Of a stretch of DNA of 14,481 nt, positions 1-7,405 are shown in pieces (positions within the stretch are counted from its first letter, which is position 1; each line of letters starts with the position of its first letter). The stretch lies in NCBI GenBank assembly GCA_937981305.1, contig CALJPB010000134.1:1-14481 (forward strand), in the 5' to 3' direction. Source of the DNA: an uncultured Selenomonas sp. (GTDB lineage Bacteria > Bacillota > Negativicutes > Selenomonadales > Selenomonadaceae). The notes under the pieces were generated by a model. The model had not been told where the DNA came from and searched no databases. It saw nothing but the letters and a program-made list of their open reading frames with translations. The translations under genes and the position numbers were made by a program.

Positions 1-1
1 C

Positions 2-949
2 GGCTGCGGTCTGCGTTACTATCTCACGGTATTCAACGAGGAGCGCTTTGCCCCGCACGCGAAAAAGGCGGTCGTCAACATCGCACAGCCGGAGATCGAT
101 AAGCTGCGTATGCCTGTGGACTATGCCGTGACGATGGATGCGAAGGACTTTATTGCACGCTTTCATTCGGCATGGGAAAAGAGCGGACACAAGTCGCAGA
201 TGTCGCCCGCATGGCTCGCGTACTGTGATGAGATGCGTGCGAAATACCCCGTGCGGAACGATGTCATCCCGCATGATGACGGGCTGTCGGACGGCTATCT
301 GACAACGTACGCGATTGAGCGGTACGCAAAGGATGACGATGTATTTCTCGCTTCGCCGTCGGCATTCTGCTATACCTACAACATGCCGCTCAAGGGGCAG
401 CAGGACTATGTCTGCCCGATGGGGCTCGGCAGCATGGGCACGGCACTGCCCTCTGCGATTGGCGCGTGCGCGGCGGCGGGGGGGCGGCGCGTGATCGTCG
501 GCGAGGGCGACGGCAGTCTGCAGCACAACATACAGGAGCTTGCTCTCCTGCACCGCTACCATCTGCCGATCAAGCTCTTTGTCGATACAAACCTCGGCTA
601 TCGGCAGATCTACACGATGCAGAACGCCCACTTTGGCGGAAAACTTGCGGGCTGTACGGTGGAGAGCGGCATCGAGTTCCCCGAGCTGCGGGAGCTTGCG
701 CGCGCCTATCGTCTGGACTACTACCGCATCGAGAATGCGGAGATGACGGATGAGGTCGTTGCACGTGCGCTTGCGGACGATGAACCCGCCGTCGTTGAGG
801 TGCTGAGCAACCTCAAGACGGAATTTGTCCCAAACATCAAGAGCCGTATGGGGGCGGACGGCAAGATGCAGACCTCCGCGCTTGAGGATATGTTCCCCTT
901 CCTGCCTGAGGGGGAGCACCGCGCGAATATGGCAATCTCGGAGGGTTGA
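2..949 (+). CDS. Thiamine diphosphate-dependent enzyme, acetolactate synthase-like (5' partial)
   Basis: The reading frame is open from the left edge, so only the last 315 residues are visible; acetolactate synthase-type enzymes are usually about 550-600 residues. What is seen is the end of the central domain and the C-terminal diphosphate-binding domain. The cofactor motif begins with GDGS (codons at 506-517) and closes with VDTNLGY about 26 residues later, a variant of the usual GDG...NN motif. The run GLGSMGTALPSAIGA just before it is typical of this fold. The reaction cannot be fixed from sequence. Because the same operon carries an RfbH-type dehydrase, I infer a YerE-like role: adding an acetyl unit from pyruvate to a CDP-keto sugar. 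A plain decarboxylase is the main alternative. The stop codon lies 5 bases before the next start, so the two genes are cotranscribed. Confidence 0.85.
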   Translation, partial: GCGLRYYLTVFNEERFAPHAKKAVVNIAQPEIDKLRMPVDYAVTMDAKDFIARFHSAWEKSGHKSQMSPAWLAYCDEMRAKYPVRNDVIPHDDGLSDGYLTTYAIERYAKDDDVFLASPSAFCYTYNMPLKGQQDYVCPMGLGSMGTALPSAIGACAAAGGRRVIVGEGDGSLQHNIQELALLHRYHLPIKLFVDTNLGYRQIYTMQNAHFGGKLAGCTVESGIEFPELRELARAYRLDYYRIENAEMTDEVVARALADDEPAVVEVLSNLKTEFVPNIKSRMGADGKMQTSALEDMFPFLPEGEHRANMAISEG

Positions 950-954
950 GGGCC

Positions 955-2580
955 GTGCGTATTTTGGCAGTCATTCCCGCACGCGGTGGCTCGAAGGGCA
1001 TCCCGCGTAAAAACATCCGTCTGCTTGCGGGGAAGCCGCTCATCTACTACAGCATCCATACGGCGCTTGCGTGCAATGCGATTACGGATGTCGCTGTGAC
1101 GACGGACAGCGTAGAGATTGCCGATCTCGCAGAGCAGTATGGGGCTGCGGTTGTGCTCCGTTCCTCTGCACTGGCGGGGGACGATGTGACCATCGATCCT
1201 GTTGTCCATCATGCGACCTGCGCGATGGAGGAGCGCACGGGCACGACATACGATGTCGTCGTTACGCTGCAGCCGACCACGCCGCTCCTGCGGCACGATA
1301 CCCTTGCACAGGGGCTGGATTATTTCCTTCACGGGGGATGGGACACCGTATTCAGTGTCGTGAATAAGCCGCGGCTCTTTTGGGAAAAACGCGGTGATTC
1401 CATCGTCCCGCTTTATACAGAGCGCAGGAATCGACAGAACCTCCGCCCGCAGTACCTTGAGACGGGGGCGTTCCTCATCACGGGGCGCGCGTTCGTGACA
1501 GCGGACAGCCGCATCGGAAAGCGCGTCTCTGTCTTTGAAACGGATGAGGATGAGAGCATCGAGCTGCGCACACCGAACGACTGGCTGCTCGCGGAGCATC
1601 GGCTCAGGAAGAGACGCATTGCCTTTCGGGTGGACGGCTATACGAAGCTCGGCATGGGGCATATCTACAACTGCCTGACGATGGCATACAGCCTCATGAT
1701 GGAACACGATGTCCTGCTGATTTTGCACGAGCGTTCTGTGGAGGGGCTGCGGAAGGTGCGGGAGTCCCTGCTCCCCTATGTTGTCATTCATGACGATGCG
1801 GAGATCGACCGCATCATTGCGGACTACCGCCCCGACATCTGGGTCAATGACTGCCTCAACACAGACGAGAAGTATATCCTGCACCTCAAAGAGTGCATCC
1901 CACGCGTCATCACTATCGAGGATCTGGGCGCGGGAAGCGAGGTGGCGGATGCCGCCATCAACGCGCTCTACATCGAGGCGGGACGTGCCGATCATGTCTA
2001 CAGCGGCTACGAGTATGTCTGTCTGCGCGAGGAGTTCCAGATCGAGCAGCCGCGTGCCTTTTCCGAGGAGGTGCGCTCCGTCATCATCATGTTCGGCGGC
2101 ACCGATCCTGCGAATCTAAACCGCAAAATCTACCGAAGTCTGCTGAAGTATGCACCGCGCCACCCTGAGATCCGCTTCTCCTTCATCACAGGGGTCGGCT
2201 ACGACTACGAGGCGCACGGCGTTGTGACGCGCGAGGACTGCAACATCTTCGTTCATCCGAATGTGCCGCGTGTATCGAAATACATGAAGGAAGCCGACCT
2301 TGCCATCACCAGTCAGGGACGTGCCATCTTCGAGCTGGCGGCGATGGGCGTACCCGCGATCGTGCTCTCGCAGAACAGACGCGAGCAGACCCACCGCTTC
2401 GCACAGATGGCGAACGGTTTCATCAATCTCGGCATGGGCGAGGAAGTCGAGCAGTCAATGATCGAAAATACGCTCGACTGGCTCATTCATACACCGTCCG
2501 TACAGTATCCGCTGCGCGAGGGAGTGGAGCGCGTGCGGGACATCATACTCGGGAGAGGAGGACGTACCTATGGCGTATGA
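955..2580 (+). CDS. Fused CMP-nonulosonate cytidylyltransferase (NeuA-like) and PseG-like domain
   Basis: I chose the GTG at 955 because GGAGGG at 940-945 sits 9 bases upstream; a TTG at 946 would touch that site. The protein has about 541 residues. Residues 1-220 are a CMP-sialic acid synthetase domain with the nucleotide-binding signature PARGGSKGIPRKN near the N terminus and LQPTTPLL further on; it should activate a nonulosonic acid with CTP. From about residue 222 a second domain starts with FRVDGYTKLGMGHIYNC. This matches PseG/SpsG, the hydrolase that removes UDP from a diamino-trideoxy sugar in pseudaminic acid synthesis. His236 of the GxGH motif is kept, but the Arg that usually follows (GHxxR) is Asn here. 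The first domain is certain. Whether the second works as a hydrolase or has another sugar-nucleotide role is open. It overlaps the NeuB gene by 11 bases. Confidence 0.9.
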   Translation: MRILAVIPARGGSKGIPRKNIRLLAGKPLIYYSIHTALACNAITDVAVTTDSVEIADLAEQYGAAVVLRSSALAGDDVTIDPVVHHATCAMEERTGTTYDVVVTLQPTTPLLRHDTLAQGLDYFLHGGWDTVFSVVNKPRLFWEKRGDSIVPLYTERRNRQNLRPQYLETGAFLITGRAFVTADSRIGKRVSVFETDEDESIELRTPNDWLLAEHRLRKRRIAFRVDGYTKLGMGHIYNCLTMAYSLMMEHDVLLILHERSVEGLRKVRESLLPYVVIHDDAEIDRIIADYRPDIWVNDCLNTDEKYILHLKECIPRVITIEDLGAGSEVADAAINALYIEAGRADHVYSGYEYVCLREEFQIEQPRAFSEEVRSVIIMFGGTDPANLNRKIYRSLLKYAPRHPEIRFSFITGVGYDYEAHGVVTREDCNIFVHPNVPRVSKYMKEADLAITSQGRAIFELAAMGVPAIVLSQNRREQTHRFAQMANGFINLGMGEEVEQSMIENTLDWLIHTPSVQYPLREGVERVRDIILGRGGRTYGV

Positions 2581-3649
2581 TCTGATCGAGCGTTTACGTG
2601 CAGGGCGGTTTACCCTGATGGCAGAGATCGGTGTCAACTACTATGATATTGCCGCAAAACTCCATATCTCGCCGATGGAGGCGGCGAAGTACATGATCCT
2701 CGCGGCAGCGAATGCGGGCATTCACGCGGTAAAGTTCCAGACGTACAAGGCGGAGACGCTTGCCTCGAAATACTCGCCCTCCTACTGGGATACGAGCGAG
2801 GAGCCGACCACATCGCAGTATGAGCTGTTCAAGAAATTCGACTCCTTTGGTGCGGATGAGTATCGTGAACTCAGTCATTTTGCGGCGCAGACAGGTGTCG
2901 AGTTTTGCTCCACACCGTTCGATTTCGATTCGGCAGACTATCTTGCGGAAATGATGCAGGTCTATAAGATCTCCTCGTCCGACCTCACGAACCTGCCGTT
3001 TATTGAACACATGGCGAGGAAGGGGAAGCCAATCCTGCTCTCGATTGGTGCGGCGAATCTCGATGAGATCGAACGCGCCGTCGCCGTCATCCGCGCTCAC
3101 AATGACCGCGAACTCGTCCTGCTCCACTGCGTACTTGAGTATCCGACCCCGCAGAAACACGCAAATCTGGCGAAGATTCGCAGCCTGCGGGAACACTTCC
3201 CCGATGCCTATATCGGGTATTCCGACCACACGAAGCCCGATATGGATGTCATTAAGACCGCGTATCTCTTGGGAGCGACCCTTGTTGAAAAGCATTTTAC
3301 CGTGGATAAGACGCTCGTCGGGAACGACCACTATCATGCGATGGATCCCCATGATGCGGAGGAGATTCTGCGTGGTATCGCCCATGTGGATACCATCCTC
3401 GGCAGCGGGGAACTCGCGGCTCTCCCCACGGAGGCAGCGGCACGGCAGAACGCACGCCGCTCCATCGTTGCACGCGTACATATCCCTGCAGGGACGAGCA
3501 TTCGCGCGGACATGCTGACATACAAGCGACCAGGGACGGGAATCCCGCCTGCACGGATGGCGGAGCTCCTCGGCAGGGTGAGTGCCGTCGATATTGCAGA
3601 GGACAGCATTTTGCAGGAAGAAATGTTCGAGGGCGGGGTGCGGCAATGA
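2570..3649 (+). CDS. NeuB-family nonulosonic acid synthase with SAF domain
   Basis: This 359-residue protein has the usual length and layout of the NeuB/PseI/LegI family. Residues 15-290 form the TIM barrel, with AEIGVN near the N terminus, KFQTYKAE, EFCSTPFD, KISSSDLTN, GYSDHT and VEKHFT. An SAF (antifreeze-like) domain follows from about residue 297 to the end and contains IPAGTSI and KRPGTGIPP. Family members condense phosphoenolpyruvate with a six-carbon amino sugar to give a nine-carbon nonulosonic acid in the cytoplasm. The sequence does not tell sialic, legionaminic and pseudaminic acid synthases apart; the PseG-like domain encoded just upstream favours a diamino-trideoxy substrate. 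The ATG at 2570 is preceded by a strong GGGAGAGGAGG and overlaps the upstream gene, which suggests translational coupling. Confidence 0.93.
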   Translation: MAYDLIERLRAGRFTLMAEIGVNYYDIAAKLHISPMEAAKYMILAAANAGIHAVKFQTYKAETLASKYSPSYWDTSEEPTTSQYELFKKFDSFGADEYRELSHFAAQTGVEFCSTPFDFDSADYLAEMMQVYKISSSDLTNLPFIEHMARKGKPILLSIGAANLDEIERAVAVIRAHNDRELVLLHCVLEYPTPQKHANLAKIRSLREHFPDAYIGYSDHTKPDMDVIKTAYLLGATLVEKHFTVDKTLVGNDHYHAMDPHDAEEILRGIAHVDTILGSGELAALPTEAAARQNARRSIVARVHIPAGTSIRADMLTYKRPGTGIPPARMAELLGRVSAVDIAEDSILQEEMFEGGVRQ

Positions 3650-4869
3650 TCCACATAGCGGCATCCATCGACTTTACGAAGATCAGCGCAGAGTACGATG
3701 CCTATTTGGCGGTGCTCTGCGCCTCCATTTTGGAGAATACAACGGCAGATGTGGCGATCCATGTTTTTTTCATCGGAACGCGTACGGATGACTACTGTGT
3801 GCGGCTGACGGCGATGGTGGAACGCTATCGCGCTGTCCTTCGCTGGCATGAGGTGCACATTGACGCAGCGTTCATGGAACTCTCCCACATTCACACATGG
3901 ACGCCCGTCATTCTGAACAAATTTTACTTCCCGCAGATCCTTTCGGATGTGGAGAAGGTGATCTTCTTCGACCTCGATGTCGTCGTGAAGCGGGATGTGT
4001 GCGAACTCTGGGACATCCCGATGGAGGGATATGCGGTTGCAGGCGTACAGTACGCGAACTCCTTTGCGCTGAACCGCGAGTTCAACTCCTACGAGGAGAC
4101 GCATACCATCGACATGCGTGTCAACGGCGGCATGGTCATTATGAACCTTGCCGAGATCCGGCGCACATGCGATTTGCTTGCACAGGCAAAGGCATTTGTA
4201 CGGGAGTATCCTGATGTCAAGGGCGTGGACGAGGTGCTCTTTCACCATCTCTTTCACGCAAAGACAAAGCTCCTGCCCGCGCATTGCCAGCACTTCCTCG
4301 GGATGGACGGGCTGCTCTTTGACGAGGAAAGCCCTGCGGTGCAGGATGCCGTGATCGCCATGCACTATGCGTATGAGTCGAAGCCGTTCCACTATGTGAA
4401 CGGGACACCCGACCGCTACTTTTGGCGGTATTTCAAATGCACGCCATTCAGCGAGGAGCATGCCGTAGCGGAATGGTATGCGCGTGTGGGGCGGATGCGC
4501 GCGTCACTTGTGAACGGACGGCGGCATATTCGTGCATTCTATGAGCGACTGCGGGAGAATCCTGAGATCGTTGTCTTCGGGACGGGGGTATTTGCACGCA
4601 AGCTCGTGCACTATCTCGGGACGCGTGAGATTCCCGTCCATGCATTTTCGGACAACATGGAGGAACATTGGGGGCGGCAGGTGGACGGCCTCGCGGTGCT
4701 TTCGCCTGTGGACGGCTTGCAGTGCGGAGCAAAGCGGATCGTGCTGCTCGGCATCATCAATGAGCGCAACAACCGTGCCGTACGGGAGCAGTTCCACGCG
4801 GCAGGGCTGCGCGATGGCATTGATTTTTTTGATGCGAAAATCATCTTCGAGGATGTTCGCAGGGATTAG
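3646..4869 (+). CDS. GT8-family glycosyltransferase with C-terminal FGxG Rossmann-like module
   Basis: The start overlaps the NeuB stop as ATGA (3646-3649). Residues 1 to about 270 are a GT8 domain: an N-terminal strand with IHIAASID, the metal-binding DxD as D109-L-D111 in FFDLDVVVKRD, the RVNGGMVIMNL motif and a late HYAYESKPFHY. GT8 enzymes are retaining transferases that use a nucleotide sugar, often UDP-glucose or UDP-galactose. From about residue 305 there is a separate module of roughly 100 residues with VVFGTGVFARKL, SDN and a GL/VL turn, which resembles nucleotide- or sugar-nucleotide-binding Rossmann modules. The next gene carries a similar module at its N terminus. The glycosyltransferase call is firm; donor, acceptor and the job of the extra module are unknown. 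Confidence 0.88.
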   Translation: MIHIAASIDFTKISAEYDAYLAVLCASILENTTADVAIHVFFIGTRTDDYCVRLTAMVERYRAVLRWHEVHIDAAFMELSHIHTWTPVILNKFYFPQILSDVEKVIFFDLDVVVKRDVCELWDIPMEGYAVAGVQYANSFALNREFNSYEETHTIDMRVNGGMVIMNLAEIRRTCDLLAQAKAFVREYPDVKGVDEVLFHHLFHAKTKLLPAHCQHFLGMDGLLFDEESPAVQDAVIAMHYAYESKPFHYVNGTPDRYFWRYFKCTPFSEEHAVAEWYARVGRMRASLVNGRRHIRAFYERLRENPEIVVFGTGVFARKLVHYLGTREIPVHAFSDNMEEHWGRQVDGLAVLSPVDGLQCGAKRIVLLGIINERNNRAVREQFHAAGLRDGIDFFDAKIIFEDVRRD

Positions 4870-4904
4870 GGAGCGCAATGCTTTCCATACAGGAGGATGT
4901 TTGA

Positions 4905-6122
4905 TTGTTCGTATATGATACGCTGGCGAGGGAACGACGCGCCATCGTGATCTTCGGTGCGGGCTTTGTCGGGGAATATATAGGAAAACGGTGCACGGCG
5001 GCGGGGATCTCCGTCGCCGCGTACTGTGACAACGTATTGGGACGTACAGGCGGCGATGTATTTGGTCTGCCCGTGCGCACGCTGCCGGCACTGATGGAGG
5101 AATACGGTGAGAACATTGTATTCCTCGTGTCTGTGCGCGACATAGATACGGTCATTCAGCAGCTTGCGGCGGCGGGAGACTTTCCGTGGCACCCCGTCTC
5201 TGTGCTCTACGACCTCGCCGACATCCCCGCAGCACTCCCCTTTATGGATCGGCAGAAACTTGAGGCGGCATGGTATGTTCACAGCCACTACTGTGATGCG
5301 GAGCGGCTGACGCTGAATACGCTTGACTTCGTGATCACCGAGCGGTGTTCCCTGCGCTGCCGCGAGTGCTCAAACCTCATGCAGTACTATGAAAAACCGC
5401 AGAACTTCGGACTTCCTGCGCTCCAAGAACAAATCGCCCGCCTTCTCACTGTCTATGACGAGGTGTATGAGCTGCGCCTTCTCGGCGGTGAGCCGTTCGT
5501 GCATCCCGAGATGAAGGAGATTATTACATTTCTGAACGGACAGGATGCGATCAAACGCCTTTGCATCTACACGAACGCGACTATACTGCCGGGAGATGAT
5601 GTGTTTGCAGTGATGGCGGAGGGCGGCAAGACATGGTTCTCCGTCAGCGATTATCATGCACTCTCACGGAATCTCACGCCGATGATTGCAAAACTTGAGA
5701 CATTCGGCATCGGCTATGAGCGGAAACCCGTCGACTACTGGACGCGCTGCGCCTCGTTTGAGAAACACAATCGCACGCCGGCGGAGAACCGCCGCATCTT
5801 CTACGAATGCTGCGCGAAGGATCTTTTGACCCTCCTTGGCGGGCGGCTCTATCCCTGTCCATTTATTGCGAATGCGATGAATCTCAAGGGCATCCCCGCC
5901 GCACAGTGCGACTATGTCGACCTGATGGCAGATAAAAGCGCAGAGGAATTGCGAACGGAACTGCGTGCAAAGCTGAAGAACCGTCCATACTACGTTTCCT
6001 GCGACTACTGCCTCGGTCGCCCCGCCGTTGCGTTTGTGCGGGAAGAGGACAAGATCCCGCCGAACGAGCAGACAGCGGCGGCACTGCCGTATCTGCGGCT
6101 GGAGGTAATGGCAGATGGCTGA
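4905..6122 (+). CDS. Radical SAM protein with N-terminal FGxG Rossmann-like module
   Basis: The start is a TTG at 4905, chosen because AGGAGG at 4891-4896 lies 8 bases upstream and an in-frame stop sits immediately before it (4902-4904). The protein has about 405 residues. Residues 14 to about 110 form a Rossmann-like module with IVIFGAGFVGEYIG and YCDN. The radical SAM core follows: Cys148, Cys152 and Cys155 form CxxxCxxC for the 4Fe-4S cluster, with LLGGEPFVHP as the GGE motif and YTNAT as a later strand. Further cysteines (302, 303, 318, 366, 369) include YPCPF and CDYC, suggesting an auxiliary cluster or SPASM-like end, which I cannot prove. The enzyme would cleave S-adenosylmethionine to start radical chemistry on an unknown substrate. 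In this operon a sugar, a sugar nucleotide or a glycosylated protein is plausible. Confidence 0.88.
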   Translation: MFVYDTLARERRAIVIFGAGFVGEYIGKRCTAAGISVAAYCDNVLGRTGGDVFGLPVRTLPALMEEYGENIVFLVSVRDIDTVIQQLAAAGDFPWHPVSVLYDLADIPAALPFMDRQKLEAAWYVHSHYCDAERLTLNTLDFVITERCSLRCRECSNLMQYYEKPQNFGLPALQEQIARLLTVYDEVYELRLLGGEPFVHPEMKEIITFLNGQDAIKRLCIYTNATILPGDDVFAVMAEGGKTWFSVSDYHALSRNLTPMIAKLETFGIGYERKPVDYWTRCASFEKHNRTPAENRRIFYECCAKDLLTLLGGRLYPCPFIANAMNLKGIPAAQCDYVDLMADKSAEELRTELRAKLKNRPYYVSCDYCLGRPAVAFVREEDKIPPNEQTAAALPYLRLEVMADG

Positions 6123-6318
6123 CACAGACTATCAGGCGAAGATTGGGACGGGGCGCGATGAGAACCGTACCCCGCTCTGGCAGGTCGTGCCGATTCCCGT
6201 GCCGTTCTCCAGCTATGATGTCCTGCAGTGTACGTATTCTAGTGCATTCTTTCCGAATAATCTTATGTTGGACGAAGCGGCAGAAGATCTTTTGGGGCGT
6301 ATCAGAAGGAAGCTATAA
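6115..6318 (+). CDS. Hypothetical protein, 67 residues
   Basis: I do not recognise this protein. The ATG at 6115 has GGAGGT at 6101-6106 and overlaps the end of the preceding radical SAM gene by 8 bases, which makes translation likely. The product is soluble-looking, with no membrane segment, one cysteine and a charged C-terminal helix. Its middle, PLWQVVPIPVPF, weakly resembles the stretch VIPLDTPY that comes just before the cluster-binding cysteines in the next radical SAM protein. It may therefore be the leftover N terminus of another radical SAM gene, cut short by a deletion. It could equally be a small accessory protein or substrate for its radical SAM neighbours. Base composition becomes AT-rich near its 3' end. 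Confidence 0.55.
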   Translation: MADTDYQAKIGTGRDENRTPLWQVVPIPVPFSSYDVLQCTYSSAFFPNNLMLDEAAEDLLGRIRRKL

Positions 6319-6319
6319 T
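6292..6319 (+). promoter_or_regulatory. Possible internal sigma-70 promoter before the second radical SAM gene
   Basis: A perfect TATAAT lies at 6314-6319, with a poor -35 (TTGGGG, 6292-6297; three of six matches) 16 bases upstream. It would start transcription about 30 bases before the GTG of the next gene. AT-rich sequence here raises the chance of a random match, so this is only a candidate. Confidence 0.3.
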
Positions 6320-6355
6320 ATGAATCACTTTGTTTGAGATAAAGAGGGCGATTTT

Positions 6356-7405
6356 GTGGGACAGAGTACATATACATCGCGATCGGAAGAAGAAAATAGA
6401 AGCATCTTGGCAGATGTCATTCCGCTCGATACACCCTATGTGTTCGGGTTCTTTGTGGGGGATATTTGCAACTTTCGGTGTAAATACTGTGTTCAGTCGG
6501 TTTTGCAGGGGGCGAGCGGAACTCCTCATGAGCATAAAGGTGTGAAAAATCTTGTGCGGGAATTCATGTCATGGGAAACTTTTTTATGCGCCGCAGATCA
6601 GCTGCAAGAATTTCCACAATCAATCAAGAAAATTCTTTTTTCGAGTATTGGCGAACCACTGCTGCACCCCCGTTTGCCACAGATGATTTCCCATCTGAAT
6701 GAGCGCCACATTGCAGGTGCTTATGAGATTGTGACGAATGCATCTGTGCTTACGCCGCAGCGATCAAAAGATCTGATTGATGCGGGGCTAACACGGCTTT
6801 GCGTCTCTGTGCAGGGAATGACGGCGGAGAAATACAGAACTATATGTGATTATAAAGTAGATATGCAAGAATTTATCTCTCAACTGAAATTCTTTTTTGA
6901 ATACAGTCGCGGACGATGTAAGGTTCATATAAAAACGGTTGATATTGCTTTGGATGCGGGAGAGGAAGAACAATTCTTATCTGTGTTCTCACCGATTTGT
7001 GACAGTATTTTTGTAGACCATGTGATCCCGCTCTACCAAGATGTAGATTATGATTTCTTATCCGGTGAGGAGAAGGGCATCTATCAGGACAAACCGGAAG
7101 AGGTCGAGGTCTGTTCGCCTCTCTTTTATACATTGTATGTGAATGCGTGTGGAGATATTATCCCATGCTGCATCGTTCCCTATGCGACAACTTATGGAAA
7201 TGTGCATCGGGAGACACTTTCTACTGTATGGAACGGTGTACAGCGCAGAGCTTTTCTGGAACTGCATCTGAAAAAGAAGAGGTGCGCTCACACTGTCTGC
7301 AAAGAGTGCGTACATCCCAATGCAACGGTACTGCCGACTGACCGTTTGGATGCTGAGGCTGAGGCGGTTTTGGAGCATCTCAGAGAACGGTGGAGAAAGT
7401 CGTGA
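6356..7405 (+). CDS. Radical SAM/SPASM protein in an AT-rich segment
   Basis: The GTG at 6356 follows GAGGG (6344-6348) by 7 bases; the product has 349 residues. The radical SAM core opens with FVGDICNFRCKYC, where Cys38, Cys42 and Cys45 bind the 4Fe-4S cluster. SSIGEPLLHP stands in for the usual GGEP motif, and IVTNAS and RLCVSVQG mark later strands. The C-terminal third looks like a SPASM domain for extra clusters: Cys253, Cys265 in NACGDIIPCC (Cys271, Cys272), YGNV, VWNG, then Cys310, Cys315 and Cys318 in CAHTVCKEC. Such proteins modify peptides, sugars or other small substrates; the substrate here is unknown. The gene is much richer in A+T than its neighbours (for example 14 G or C in bases 6841-6900), pointing to a separate origin. 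Its stop overlaps the next start as GTGA. Confidence 0.9.
   Translation: MGQSTYTSRSEEENRSILADVIPLDTPYVFGFFVGDICNFRCKYCVQSVLQGASGTPHEHKGVKNLVREFMSWETFLCAADQLQEFPQSIKKILFSSIGEPLLHPRLPQMISHLNERHIAGAYEIVTNASVLTPQRSKDLIDAGLTRLCVSVQGMTAEKYRTICDYKVDMQEFISQLKFFFEYSRGRCKVHIKTVDIALDAGEEEQFLSVFSPICDSIFVDHVIPLYQDVDYDFLSGEEKGIYQDKPEEVEVCSPLFYTLYVNACGDIIPCCIVPYATTYGNVHRETLSTVWNGVQRRAFLELHLKKKRCAHTVCKECVHPNATVLPTDRLDAEAEAVLEHLRERWRKS

Noticed and set aside
721..1995. Long - strand open frame of 424 codons opposite the NeuA-PseG gene
   Set aside because: It has no ribosome binding site and no recognisable motif, and it crosses two well-supported + strand genes. GC-rich coding DNA often leaves such antisense frames open.
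2594..4461. Long - strand open frames opposite the NeuB and GT8 genes
   Set aside because: Both + strand genes have clear family motifs. The antisense translations are rich in Arg, His and Cys with no domain pattern.
4878..4904. Eight-codon mini-frame ending directly before the TTG start of the first radical SAM gene
   Set aside because: It could be a leader peptide, but it is very short, has only a weak ribosome binding site, and simply contains the next gene's AGGAGG. Chance is enough to explain it.
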